Assembly (NCBI GenBank): GCA_018661145.1
Contig: JABJIU010000165.1
Span: forward strand, 1 to 22,609
Source of the DNA: Pseudomonadota bacterium
GTDB lineage: Bacteria > Pseudomonadota > Gammaproteobacteria > Arenicellales > UBA868
Direction of reading: 5' to 3'
DNA length: 22,609 bases
In this document: in pieces, positions 13,374-21,555 of the stretch
How the letters are laid out: every line of letters starts with the position of its first letter
Numbering within the stretch: the first letter of the stretch is position 1
Position numbers and translations under genes: made by a program
The notes under the pieces: model-generated
Database searches by the model: none
The model's input: the letters and a program-made list of their open reading frames with translations, nothing else
Told to the model about the DNA's origin: nothing

Positions 13374-14522
13374 CTAAACAATCACTTCGGCAAGGGTTTT
13401 GGGATGGGAAGTAATCTGCTCGTACCCGTCTTTCGTGATAATAAAACTGTCACCCACCTGAGCACGGAACTTTCCCGGTACGGTCACAGATCCGTCAACG
13501 GCAAATACCATTCCGGGTTCTAGTACCGTTTTATCTCCATAAACCAGTTGCGGGTATTCAAGAAAGCTGAAGCCGGTAGCCCGTCCGCAACGAAAGGGAT
13601 ATTCGAAGCCAGCTGATTGGATTACTTCCGCATAGGCGGCGTGCACTTCTTCTGCAAGAACGCCGGGACGCAGTACCGATAGCGCTGCCGCCTGGCTGTC
13701 GACGGCCGTCTGGTACGCGGCCCCTTGGGAACGATCCGCAATTTCGCCGATCCAGAAGGTTCGGTCGAACCCCAGTTTAAAGCGGTGAAAATCCGTCATA
13801 CCGCAAAAGCACAAGAAGACCGGCTCTCCATACTTGAGCTTTTTGGTGCTGGCGCGGTGGTGAGTCATGGTGATCTCTTGCCCTGAGGCGAGGATCTGCA
13901 TGAAATGAATACTGGGAGACATTCTTGTGTCGTCGTAGTAGGTTTGCAGTAATTGTGCGGCTTTGTGAGTCCCGGCAGTCGTTGCGCTAAGCGCGACTTC
14001 ATACTCCGCTACGCCTTCTCTAATTGCTCCACGGCCTGCCTCCATCATTGCGATACCAACCTCACCAGCGTGTCGTGCGATCTTGAGTTCCTCTTCGGAT
14101 TTGATCATGCGCATGTTCGAAACCAGTGGCGTCACGTGACGATAACGTTTCGGATCCACAATTGAATCAATGAAGGTCCGAACCAAAGGCGGAATGAGAT
14201 CAGACTCAATTCCAACGACTGCCGTTGTGCCCAGGAGGTTTGGCAGGGCTTCTCGCCACTCAGCACCCATGCCGTCATTCCAGAGCTCGATTCGGTCGAC
14301 CTCGGCCAGAGATTCAGCAAGATCCTTCTCCATCGTGGGCGTAATCAGTACTGTCTCGCCGTCGGCGACGACCACCAGAATGGTGGGACGGCCAAAGTCC
14401 ATGTGCAGGTAGTCGTAATAACCGCTGTAGTAATAGACACTGTCGTCGTCGGTGATCAGGGCGATATCAATGCCGGCGTCTGTCAGGTGCTCTTTGAGTT
14501 TGGATATTCGATGCAAGAACAT
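13374..14522 (-). CDS. M24-family creatinase/Xaa-Pro-peptidase-like hydrolase lacking metal ligands
   Basis: A 382-residue pita-bread-fold protein with the creatinase-type N-terminal domain (1-140) and M24 catalytic domain (145-382, from MIKSEEELKIARHAGEVG). The five metal-ligand positions of the aminopeptidases all appear changed. The first Asp region reads VFLCFCGMTDF; the second (SDITRT in the family) reads GFDRT with Gly at the ligand place. The GHG His region is GRATGFSF, the EPG segment continues MVFAVDGS (Glu to Asp), and the last Glu region is AQVGD. Metal-free relatives such as creatinase and ectoine hydrolase open C-N bonds in small compounds. It converges on the microcompartment operon with a 93-base gap. 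The start ATG lacks a clear ribosome site. The substrate is unknown. Confidence 0.85.
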   Translation of the reverse strand: MFLHRISKLKEHLTDAGIDIALITDDDSVYYYSGYYDYLHMDFGRPTILVVVADGETVLITPTMEKDLAESLAEVDRIELWNDGMGAEWREALPNLLGTTAVVGIESDLIPPLVRTFIDSIVDPKRYRHVTPLVSNMRMIKSEEELKIARHAGEVGIAMMEAGRGAIREGVAEYEVALSATTAGTHKAAQLLQTYYDDTRMSPSIHFMQILASGQEITMTHHRASTKKLKYGEPVFLCFCGMTDFHRFKLGFDRTFWIGEIADRSQGAAYQTAVDSQAAALSVLRPGVLAEEVHAAYAEVIQSAGFEYPFRCGRATGFSFLEYPQLVYGDKTVLEPGMVFAVDGSVTVPGKFRAQVGDSFIITKDGYEQITSHPKTLAEVIV

Positions 14523-14832
14523 GCAAGAGTCGTTTCGGAAGGATTCAGGGTCTATGTGAAGCCTACCATTTGAGGCCGGGTCCGAGTAGCCCGAACTGCT
14601 GGTCGATGATCATCAGCAGCGCGGCGTTAATACGGTAAGCCCCTTTGACTGACCGAAGATAATCAAGTGCTGTGGTTCGCTAGCAACGCACAGAAAAATC
14701 GCCATATGAGTCCCAGATTACCCCCATCTTTGGAGGCTTGGATAAAATCCCATACGAAGAAAATCGAAACCAGCGCCGAAACTTTACCTAAGTTTCCTGT
14801 CGTAGCATTTGGGCGGTGATAAACGGTAGAAC
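14523..14832. other. 310-base stretch without an intact gene
   Basis: It holds the upstream region of the M24 gene and the 3' side of the MarR gene, both leftward. No tRNA, clear terminator or sigma-70 promoter was recognised. The only coding-like signal is a 38-codon leftward fragment listed separately. The part from 14690 to 14832 shows nothing recognisable. Confidence 0.6.
14563..14679 (-). pseudogene. possible C-terminal remnant of an unidentified gene
   Basis: A leftward frame without a usable start reads TALDYLRSVKGAYRINAALL followed by MIIDQQFGLLGPGLKW and a stop at 14563-14565. It is bounded upstream by an in-frame TAG at 14680-14682. It has a protein-like mix with GC-rich third positions and is far less random than the surrounding bases. 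It may be the surviving end of a deleted gene. The family was not recognised; chance is possible. Confidence 0.3.
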
Positions 14833-15339
14833 CTACTGTCCCTCTAGGGTATGTAGAACTGCGCGCAGTTTCTTGATCAGATCACTCTTGTCTTTCTTGG
14901 TGAGTCCGCTGGTCACCTCTTTCTCGAGTTGGTTGTATTTGGGAAAGAGATCCTCCATCAACTGTACCGCTCTATCTGTGGGTCTGATGACGAGTCGTCG
15001 ACCGTCGGTGGGATGACCTTCGCGTTCAACCAGTTTCAAGCCGTGCAGTGTCTTGATGACGCCGGTTAGCGTGCTTTTGGACACTGCCGATTCTTCGGCC
15101 AGCTGGTGGGATTCGCGCGGCCCCCAGACCCACAGGACCCAGAGTACGGTAAATCCGGTAAACGAAAGCCCATGACGGGTCAGTAGGTCGCGCTCCGCTT
15201 TGTTGCGAATACTGTTGGCCGCACGGAAGATATTTGCGACTGCATCCATAGAGCTGAGATCGACACCCAATGCGCGTACACGCTTATGAGCGGCTTTTTC
15301 GGCTCTTGTGATCGAACTGTCATGATGAGAATCAGTCAC
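14833..15339 (-). CDS. MarR-family transcriptional regulator
   Basis: A 168-residue winged-helix regulator. The core (residues about 30-150) has the DNA-recognition helix ESHQLAEESAVSKSTLTGVI, followed by the wing EREGHPTDGRRLVIRPTDRA with the conserved DxR-type wing motif, and a C-terminal dimer helix. The GTG start at 15337-15339 overlaps the stop of the acetoacetate-decarboxylase-like gene, so the two are coupled. It most likely represses the divergent promoter pair at 16145-16222 and responds to an aromatic or acidic intermediate, as MarR proteins of catabolic clusters often do. The ligand is unknown. Confidence 0.92.
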   Translation of the reverse strand: MTDSHHDSSITRAEKAAHKRVRALGVDLSSMDAVANIFRAANSIRNKAERDLLTRHGLSFTGFTVLWVLWVWGPRESHQLAEESAVSKSTLTGVIKTLHGLKLVEREGHPTDGRRLVIRPTDRAVQLMEDLFPKYNQLEKEVTSGLTKKDKSDLIKKLRAVLHTLEGQ

Positions 15340-16144
15340 TTCCGATCTCTGTCAGATTGCGCCGGGCAAGGGTGGTTCCCGACTTCCAGGAGAAGGAGAC
15401 TTCCCGCCAATATCCGGCAATCAGTTCTTTTGGCGCGAGACGCGTGAGTTCTTCAGTGGGCGAGTCGAATAATTCCAGTTTGAAATCCCCGGTGAAGGTG
15501 CGGCCGATTTCACTTTGGTAGGCGGACATCGTTACGAGCTCATCGAGACTGTCGCTTCCGTCTCCCTCAATGGCCGGCATGATTCGGTTGTGCAGCATCG
15601 GCAGGCTGTTGACGAAGCCGGTGTGATCGCTGGGCCCGCTGATTTCAAATTCGGCCTGGATGAGCCTGCGGTCGTAGGCAGCAACCGTGGCCCCAAAACG
15701 CCCGCCGGGCTCCAGGCGGGCGCCGGCCTGACCGACCGTAATCGGCCGGGTCATGTGGATGGAGGCGAGTTTCTTGGGGTAGCCCTGGTGCTGGCCTCGG
15801 ACGAGGGCGTAATCCTTGTCCACCCAGATATATACACAGCGTGAGTAATGCGTACCCTGATACTGACACCGCACCACCACGAACGCTTCCATATATTGGC
15901 TGCGCACTGGATCAAGCACTTCTTCAAAACTGTCCGAGCAACTCTGCCAGTCGGCCCAGATTACCGCCACCGCGCCGGGGTCCTCATCAGCAACCGTCAT
16001 GCCCTCCGGCAGCAACTCGGCCACTGCGTCAGGGTCAGTACGGTACTCAAGAGTCAGCATGGTGCCCGAGTAATGCCAGGGTGTATCCGGCAGCAGCGAG
16101 GCACGGCCCGTTGCGGTTCGGGGAAACATAAAACCCTTTACCAT
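15332..16144 (-). CDS. acetoacetate decarboxylase-family enzyme
   Basis: A 270-residue protein of the acetoacetate-decarboxylase fold. The active-site lysine motif is present as QHQGYPKKLASIH (Lys124/Lys125). The other conserved residues, around SQYMEAFVVVRCQY (Glu86) and RCVYIWVDKDYALV, are also present, so Schiff-base chemistry is likely. Family members decarboxylate acetoacetate or act as aldolase/dehydratase-like enzymes on other keto acids; context cannot decide. An AAGGAG site stands before the ATG at 16142-16144. It is the first gene of a two-gene leftward unit with the MarR regulator and diverges from the FAH-family gene, which suggests both act on the same keto-acid intermediate. Confidence 0.85.
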   Translation of the reverse strand: MVKGFMFPRTATGRASLLPDTPWHYSGTMLTLEYRTDPDAVAELLPEGMTVADEDPGAVAVIWADWQSCSDSFEEVLDPVRSQYMEAFVVVRCQYQGTHYSRCVYIWVDKDYALVRGQHQGYPKKLASIHMTRPITVGQAGARLEPGGRFGATVAAYDRRLIQAEFEISGPSDHTGFVNSLPMLHNRIMPAIEGDGSDSLDELVTMSAYQSEIGRTFTGDFKLELFDSPTEELTRLAPKELIAGYWREVSFSWKSGTTLARRNLTEIGSD

Positions 16145-16179
16145 GAGAGTCTCCTTTTTATTGCACTTTCCTCTAGGCT

Positions 16180-16209
16180 ATAATATCGTTCGGAACCTAA
16201 TGAAATCAA
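16180..16209 (-). promoter_or_regulatory. sigma-70-like promoter of the decarboxylase-marR unit
   Basis: On the minus strand TTGATT (16204-16209) and TATTAT (16180-16185) are separated by 18 bases. Transcription would begin roughly 30 bases before the decarboxylase ATG. On the plus strand TATAAT (16179-16184) overlaps the same place and could serve the divergent FAH-family gene, but it has no convincing -35. Confidence 0.55.
16188..16196. promoter_or_regulatory. candidate MarR operator
   Basis: A perfect short palindrome, GTTC-G-GAAC, sits in the spacer of the leftward promoter and just downstream of the rightward -10. This is the right place for one repressor to shut both directions. The symmetry does not extend beyond nine bases, so the site is a suggestion. 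Confidence 0.35.
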
Positions 16210-16222
16210 CAACTATCTGGTA

Positions 16223-17104
16223 ATGGCTGAATTCAGAAACATATTGCTCGATGGCTATGCGACTCGGGTCAGGCGTGAAGGCGACGTGCTGGTCAGCAAC
16301 GATGGACGGGAAGTTGCGGTAGAAAGCGCCATACATCTTCCCCCGGCCGAGCCCCGCAAGATCGTTTGCGTGCATCTAAATTACCGCAGTCGGGTCGAGG
16401 AATACATGACCAAACTGCCGAGCGCGCCGACTTACTTCCATAAACCGGTAACCGCATTATGCGCACACGGCGCCAACGTGGTTCGCCCGGAACGCTGTCA
16501 ATGGCTTAACTACGAGGGCGAGATCGCCATCATCATTGGACGTCATTGCCGCAACATCAGTCAGGCAGAAGCCGGAGACTACATCGCCGGTTATTCTGTT
16601 GCCAATGACTATGGTCTTCATGATTTTCGAGATACTGATGCAGGCTCGATGTTAAGGGTTAAAGGATCGGATACGCTGTGTCCGGTTGGGCCAGGCCTGG
16701 TGACGGACTGGGATTTCCATGGCAAACAGATCTCCACTCGGGTTAACGGCCAAGTCATGCAGGACGGCAATACCGATGAGATGGAATGGGATATGCACTA
16801 CCTGGTTGCTGATATTGCCCGCAACATTACCCTGGAGCCCGGCGATATCCTGCTATCGGGAACCCCCGCCAATAGCCGCCCGGTGAAGCCCGGCGATATC
16901 GTCGAGGTCGAGGTCGAGGGTTTGGGTACCCTCAGTAACCGAATCGTACACGGGCCGACTCCGATCCGTGATGAGCTCGGTGCTCAGCCCAGCAGTTCAG
17001 AAGAGGTGGTCTCGACTGCGATGGGAGGCGACTGGGAACACCGCGGCAAACGCGTGCCCCAGGGGCAGGGTGCCAAGCACTACAAAAGCCAGCTGGAGGA
17101 TTAA
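16223..17104 (+). CDS. fumarylacetoacetate hydrolase (FAH)-family enzyme
   Basis: A 293-residue metal-dependent enzyme of the FAH fold. It shows the ligand acids in LNYEGEIAIIIG (Glu98, Glu100) and VANDYGLHDFR (Asp129), the Lys of RVKGSDT, and the late LEPGDILLSGTPANS segment. The arrangement is like the HpaG/HpcE-type isomerase-decarboxylases and acylpyruvases that process ring-cleavage or diketo acids. About 40 extra residues follow the normal end (from GAQPSSSEEVV, with WEHRGKRVPQGQG), which is unusual for the family. It is rightward, divergent from the decarboxylase-marR unit, and converges on the ferredoxin-reductase gene with a 19-base gap. A short GAGGTC repeat lies in the gene near 16905-16920. 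Confidence 0.88.
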   Translation: MAEFRNILLDGYATRVRREGDVLVSNDGREVAVESAIHLPPAEPRKIVCVHLNYRSRVEEYMTKLPSAPTYFHKPVTALCAHGANVVRPERCQWLNYEGEIAIIIGRHCRNISQAEAGDYIAGYSVANDYGLHDFRDTDAGSMLRVKGSDTLCPVGPGLVTDWDFHGKQISTRVNGQVMQDGNTDEMEWDMHYLVADIARNITLEPGDILLSGTPANSRPVKPGDIVEVEVEGLGTLSNRIVHGPTPIRDELGAQPSSSEEVVSTAMGGDWEHRGKRVPQGQGAKHYKSQLED

Positions 17105-17123
17105 GATCTGGGCAGGTTTGCGT

Positions 17124-18320
17124 TCAGCGCTTGAGAGCAGCCTTAAGGTCGAAATCTGCCGCTGCGAGCGCCTCACGGCCGATCACGCGGCCGTCGGACA
17201 GCGCTTTTCGAGATAGCGCATGATAGGCGGGCCAGTTGATGGTCTCGAGCGCGCAAAGATGTTCCTGCGCGTCAAAACAAAAAGCCGCCACCTGGGGCGC
17301 CTGCGCGCCTTCGACGATCACCGTCTCTGAGGCGTTACCACTGTCGCCGGCCATCTGCAATTTAATAGTGCCCTGATCCGACCAGAACCAGGGCAAAGCG
17401 CTATAGGCTGTCAGTTCCCCCGATAAGGTTTTTGCAAGCGCTCGGGCCTGATCATTGGCGTTCTGTACAGATTCGTAGCGCCGGCGGGCCCCGGAAACGG
17501 ATAAAAAGCAGGCAGCATCGCCAATCGCGTAGATATTGGCTGCCCTGGTTTCAAGATACTGATTGACCACAATACCGTTATTTATTTCAAGGTCTGCTGT
17601 CTCAGCGAGCTGGGTACGCGGCACGCTGCCGGCACCGCACAACACAAGGTCGGCACCGATAAACCCACCGTCTGTGGAAACGCCGTCGGGTGTAACTTTT
17701 TCCACTGATACGGAGTCGATGATTGAGATTCCGGCTTCTTCATGAATTGATCGAATCCGCTCAGCAAGATTAGGCGTCAGTGAACGGCCCAGTATCTGAG
17801 GTGCGGCCTCAATTACGGTAACAGCTTTGCCGGAAACTGCTGCCGCGGCAGCGATTTCAAGTCCGATAAAGCCGCCACCGATCACAGCTACGGTATCTGC
17901 CCCCGAAAGACGTGAGTAGATATCACGGGCATCCTGCAGGGAGTAAAGAGACGGTGCATGCTCGATCCCTGGGATCGGCAGGGTTCGCGGTTCAGAGCCC
18001 GGTGCCATGACCAACTTTTCAAACCCCAGTCCGCCTCCAGAGGCGAACTTGACCTGACGGCCAGCAGGGTCAACCGATTCGACAGTTTCGCCCAGCAACA
18101 GATCGATCTTTTCGGTCTCGTAGAAGTCAGCGGCGCGCAGCAGCGAAAAGTCCTCCGGAACACCTTCAACGATATATTTCTTGGAGTTCGGTGGCCGGTG
18201 ATAGGGCAGGTCGGATTCAGCGCTGATGATCGTGATCGGCGATGTGTTGCCAAGATCACGAAGACTGGCGGCACACTGGATTGCAGCATGACCCGCACCG
18301 ATAATGACAATATGGCTCAT
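17124..18320 (-). CDS. FAD/NAD(P)H-dependent ferredoxin reductase
   Basis: A 398-residue two-dinucleotide-fold reductase of the putidaredoxin/rhodocoxin reductase type. It has an N-terminal FAD motif GAGHAAIQCAASL (8-20), LPYHRPPNSKKYI (38-50), an NAD(P)H motif VIGGGFIGLEIA (146-157), and a second FAD motif in NIYAIGDAACF. It should move electrons from NAD(P)H to the adjacent [2Fe-2S] ferredoxin and on to the cytochrome P450 of the same operon. The start overlaps the ferredoxin stop by four bases (ATGA). It is the last gene of the leftward operon. Confidence 0.95.
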   Translation of the reverse strand: MSHIVIIGAGHAAIQCAASLRDLGNTSPITIISAESDLPYHRPPNSKKYIVEGVPEDFSLLRAADFYETEKIDLLLGETVESVDPAGRQVKFASGGGLGFEKLVMAPGSEPRTLPIPGIEHAPSLYSLQDARDIYSRLSGADTVAVIGGGFIGLEIAAAAAVSGKAVTVIEAAPQILGRSLTPNLAERIRSIHEEAGISIIDSVSVEKVTPDGVSTDGGFIGADLVLCGAGSVPRTQLAETADLEINNGIVVNQYLETRAANIYAIGDAACFLSVSGARRRYESVQNANDQARALAKTLSGELTAYSALPWFWSDQGTIKLQMAGDSGNASETVIVEGAQAPQVAAFCFDAQEHLCALETINWPAYHALSRKALSDGRVIGREALAAADFDLKAALKR

Positions 18321-18646
18321 GTGTCTTGGGTGGTATGGGCGACAGTGACGGTTAGCCCTTCAAGTTCGGGGCTGACCTCTATCTGGCAGGCGAGCCGGCT
18401 GTCCGGTGTTACATCTTCGCCCTCAAGCTCCAGCATAGTTTCTTCCATTTCGCTGATACTACCGAGGCCAAAACGCTCGGGATCTTCCAAATAAATATGA
18501 CAGGTGGCACACATGCACGATCCTCCGCATTCTCCGATGATACCCGTTACACCATGGCGCAGCGCCTCCTGCATGAGGGTCTCGCCGGTTTTGGCCTCGA
18601 CGGTCTGGCTGGAACCGTCCTTTTGCCGAAAGCAGATTTGAGGCAT
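18317..18646 (-). CDS. [2Fe-2S] ferredoxin, adrenodoxin/putidaredoxin type
   Basis: A 109-residue electron carrier. The cluster ligands are Cys40, Cys46 and Cys49 in ECGGSCMCATCHIYL, plus Cys87 in RLACQI, matching C-x5-C-x2-C...C. The acidic stretch ISEMEETMLELEGEDV is the usual partner-docking helix. It lies one base after the aldehyde dehydrogenase stop and overlaps the reductase gene. Its partner is inferred to be the P450 at the right edge. An extra Cys44 inside the loop is common in this subgroup. Confidence 0.95.
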   Translation of the reverse strand: MPQICFRQKDGSSQTVEAKTGETLMQEALRHGVTGIIGECGGSCMCATCHIYLEDPERFGLGSISEMEETMLELEGEDVTPDSRLACQIEVSPELEGLTVTVAHTTQDT

Positions 18647-18647
18647 A

Positions 18648-20117
18648 TCAGGTCACGGAATCCTGAAGAATCTGCAGTGTCTTGAGATCGCTGTGAAAAT
18701 CCAGTGCAAAGTCGCCGCCTTCACGCCCGATACCGCTAATTCCGGTCCCGCCGAAGGGTGCAGTCAGATCGCGGATCAAAAAGCAGTTCACCCATACCGT
18801 GCCTGCGCGTACCGCAAATCCGACCCGCTCGGCCCGGGCGGCGTCAGACGTGTAGCACATCCCGGCGAGCCCGTAAGCCGTGCTGTTGGCGAGAGTGATA
18901 GCTTCTTCTTCGCTGTCAAAGGTCTGCAGCGTTAGTACCGGACCGAAGACCTCGTTCTGCACAATTTCCGATTCATTGGATACTGGCTCAATAAGCGTAG
19001 GCTCGTACCACAACCCTTCTTCACGCCAGATGCGACCACCGATCATGACGCGGTCGCCATTCGTCTTCGCTCTTTGCACAAAGGCATCTACCCGTGCCAG
19101 ATGATCCATATGAATCAGGGGCGAGACGGTGGTATCGCTGCTCCGGCTGTCGCCGAGCACGTGCGCCTTGGTATAGGCCAGGAACTTATCAAGGAATGTA
19201 TCTCGCACGGATGATTCGACCAGCAGGCGGGTTCCGGCGAGACAGACCTGACCGGCATCATCGTATTGCCCCGCAGCTTTTTTCGCCGCTGCATCAATAT
19301 CGGCATCAGCGAACACGATCAGCGGGCTTTTCCCGCCGAGTTCCGCAGTGAAAGGCGAAAGATTCTGTGCGGCGGCTTTTGCGATCAGGCGACCTGTCTC
19401 GGGTGATCCGGTAAATGACACCCGGCGCGCCCGGGCATCAGCGACCAGGGGCGCACCAATCTCTTCGCCAATACCCTGAACAATGTTAAAAACTCCCGGC
19501 GGGAAACCTGCTTCATCGATTAAGTCTGCGAGTATTGAGGCGGTGAGAGGTGACCACTCGGCGGGTTTCAGGATTACAGTGTTGCCGGCGGCGAGCGCGG
19601 GAGCGCATTTCCACGTCGAGAGCATAAATGGCGCATTCCACGGCGTGATGATTACTGCAGGACCCGCGGGCATTCGAAGTACACGGTTATCAGTGTTGTT
19701 AGAACTCCAAGTGCGCGCCTGATACGCGATCGCAAGGTCCGCATAGGCGCGGAAATTCCGGGCACCCCTGGGGATGACGCGTAATTTGAGGCTCTCCTCG
19801 AGCATCGCCATGTCTAAACATTCAATTCTGGCAATTTCCTCGACCCGCTCATCAATGAGTACGGCTAGGCGGTGGAGGTATTCACCGCGAGCCTCGCAGG
19901 AAAGCGTGGCCCAGGCGGGGAATGCGGCATCTGCTGCACTCAGTGCTGCATCAGCTGTCTCGGCATTGCCTCGTGCCATATGTCCGAGCACACGGCTCCA
20001 GTCGAGGGGTGATCGGTCCTCAAAAGATACCGCTGAAGCGACACGAACCCCATTGATGTAATGGTCTGGCGAGATCGAAACACCCTCGACCTCAAAACGT
20101 GCAGAAGACTCAGTCAT
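18648..20117 (-). CDS. NAD(P)+-dependent (semi)aldehyde dehydrogenase, HpaE/HpcC-like
   Basis: A 489-residue non-acylating aldehyde dehydrogenase. Catalytic residues are Asn161 (ITPWNAPFM), Glu259 (TAELGGKSP) and Cys292 (GQVCLAGTRLLV). The motif IPRGARNFRAYAD and the end LIRDLTAPFGGTGISGIGRE resemble 5-carboxymethyl-2-hydroxymuconate-semialdehyde dehydrogenase (HpaE/HpcC) and 2-(hydroxy/amino)muconate-semialdehyde dehydrogenases. The alternative is a gamma-glutamyl-aminoaldehyde dehydrogenase (PuuC-like role), which the neighbouring gamma-glutamyl ligase would favour. It has no encapsulation helix and should be cytosolic. It follows the glutamine-synthetase-like gene after 56 bases. Confidence 0.9.
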   Translation of the reverse strand: MTESSARFEVEGVSISPDHYINGVRVASAVSFEDRSPLDWSRVLGHMARGNAETADAALSAADAAFPAWATLSCEARGEYLHRLAVLIDERVEEIARIECLDMAMLEESLKLRVIPRGARNFRAYADLAIAYQARTWSSNNTDNRVLRMPAGPAVIITPWNAPFMLSTWKCAPALAAGNTVILKPAEWSPLTASILADLIDEAGFPPGVFNIVQGIGEEIGAPLVADARARRVSFTGSPETGRLIAKAAAQNLSPFTAELGGKSPLIVFADADIDAAAKKAAGQYDDAGQVCLAGTRLLVESSVRDTFLDKFLAYTKAHVLGDSRSSDTTVSPLIHMDHLARVDAFVQRAKTNGDRVMIGGRIWREEGLWYEPTLIEPVSNESEIVQNEVFGPVLTLQTFDSEEEAITLANSTAYGLAGMCYTSDAARAERVGFAVRAGTVWVNCFLIRDLTAPFGGTGISGIGREGGDFALDFHSDLKTLQILQDSVT

Positions 20118-20173
20118 GTTAGTGTGTTAAGCCCATCCAGAGCATCGTGTAGGGAGACAAAGAAGTACCGGCT

Positions 20174-21460
20174 TTAGATAAAATTCTGGTAGTAGTCGAG
20201 TTCCCAGTCGGTGGTGTGGGCAAGATATTTCCCCCATTCGACTTCCTTGATTTCGCAGAAGTTCGCCACCAGGTCAGGACCGACTGCATCAACCAGGGCC
20301 TCGTCAGACCGCAGTGCGGCCAGTGCGGCGCCGAGGTTCTCCGGAACACAGCGCTCGGTATTGATATTCTCAAAACAATCCCCGGTCTCTTCCGGAGTGA
20401 GTTCATATCCGTTTTCGATGCCAAGCCTCGCCGCTTGAAGAACGGTTGCAGTCGCCACATAAGGGTTGGCGGCACAGTCTGCCATCCGGTGTTCGATTCG
20501 GGTGGCACTGCCGCGCTCACCCGGGATCCGGACCGTAGTACCGCGATGGTCAAGACCCCAGTTTGCCCAGTAGCCCGACAGACTTGCCGGTCGCAGTCGA
20601 CGGTACGAATTCACCGTTGGCGCGAGCAGTGCGGCCATACCTTCATGGTGCTGTATCAGGCCGGCAATGCATCGGCGCGCAAGATCAGAAATCCCATCCT
20701 GTCCATTGGGATCTGCAAGGGCGTTACCGCCCTTGCTGTCATTGAAACTGAAATTGACATGCAGCCCGCTGCCGCCCCGGTCCGACAGGGGCTTGGGCAT
20801 AAAGCTCAACAGATACCCGCGTTTCGCCAGAATCTCCTTAGCCATCACCTTGAACAGAAAAATGTTGTCGATTGCTGAAAGGGCATCGGAGTATCTGAGT
20901 GTCAGTTCGAACTGGGGCCAGTCGTATTCGGAGTTGAGTGATTCAATCGGAAGGTTGCAAAGTTCTGCCTGGCGCCAGATATCATCAATCAGGCCTGCGG
21001 GATCAACTGACTGCCCGGACCCATAAACAAATGCACCGGGGGTGTCATAAGGCACCCACGCGCCGTTTTCTCCCCGCTGGAAGATAAATGCCTCGAGTTC
21101 GATTCCCACCTGGGTATCAAGACCCTTTTCTCCAAACTGGGAAATGGTACGTTTCAGCAGGCTGCGGCCGCAGGTGGGCAAGGTGGTGCCGTCTTTCTGG
21201 AGGTCTGCCAGGACAATACCAGTGTCTTCTTCCCAACTCGGCCGAACATCATCGGGATCAAATATGGCCTCAAGATCGGGTAGGCCCTCGAGCATCATCG
21301 AGCCCGTGACAGGAGTTAATTCCCGGTCATGGGTAAGGCCAAAAAGGCTGATACAGAAACGGGCATTACCAGATTTTGCTACCGCCTCGGGCAGGTACTT
21401 GCCCCGGGGCAGGTTCAGGTGATCACAGAACAGCACTCGCATACGTTTATAAGTATTCAT
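20174..21460 (-). CDS. glutamine-synthetase-like gamma-glutamyl ligase (PuuA/IpuC-like)
   Basis: A 428-residue ATP-dependent ligase of the glutamine synthetase superfamily. It shows GIELEAFIF (metal Glu pair), SEYDWPQFELTL, GSGLHVNFSF (His of the metal site), NSYRRLRP and RIEHRMADCAANPYV, the normal ATP/glutamate/metal motifs in order. The N-terminus is shorter and different from that of ordinary GlnA. Relatives next to P450 genes in amine degraders (for example in piperidine/pyrrolidine and isopropylamine clusters) attach glutamate to a primary amine. The start is set at 21460 because GGAGG lies just before it; an in-frame ATG 12 bases upstream overlaps that site. It lies between the P450 and the aldehyde dehydrogenase. 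Confidence 0.88.
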   Translation of the reverse strand: MNTYKRMRVLFCDHLNLPRGKYLPEAVAKSGNARFCISLFGLTHDRELTPVTGSMMLEGLPDLEAIFDPDDVRPSWEEDTGIVLADLQKDGTTLPTCGRSLLKRTISQFGEKGLDTQVGIELEAFIFQRGENGAWVPYDTPGAFVYGSGQSVDPAGLIDDIWRQAELCNLPIESLNSEYDWPQFELTLRYSDALSAIDNIFLFKVMAKEILAKRGYLLSFMPKPLSDRGGSGLHVNFSFNDSKGGNALADPNGQDGISDLARRCIAGLIQHHEGMAALLAPTVNSYRRLRPASLSGYWANWGLDHRGTTVRIPGERGSATRIEHRMADCAANPYVATATVLQAARLGIENGYELTPEETGDCFENINTERCVPENLGAALAALRSDEALVDAVGPDLVANFCEIKEVEWGKYLAHTTDWELDYYQNFI

Positions 21461-21555
21461 ACTTTCCTCCATCCCACAGTCTTTGTTTTCGAAAAGCGGT
21501 CCGGTTCTCAGGACAGCATATTTTTAGGACGACAGGCTGCCCCATCAAACAAAGG

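Noticed and set aside
20216..20878. Long rightward frames opposite the glutamine-synthetase-like gene
   Set aside because: They are antisense to a gene with all family motifs and show no domain features of their own.
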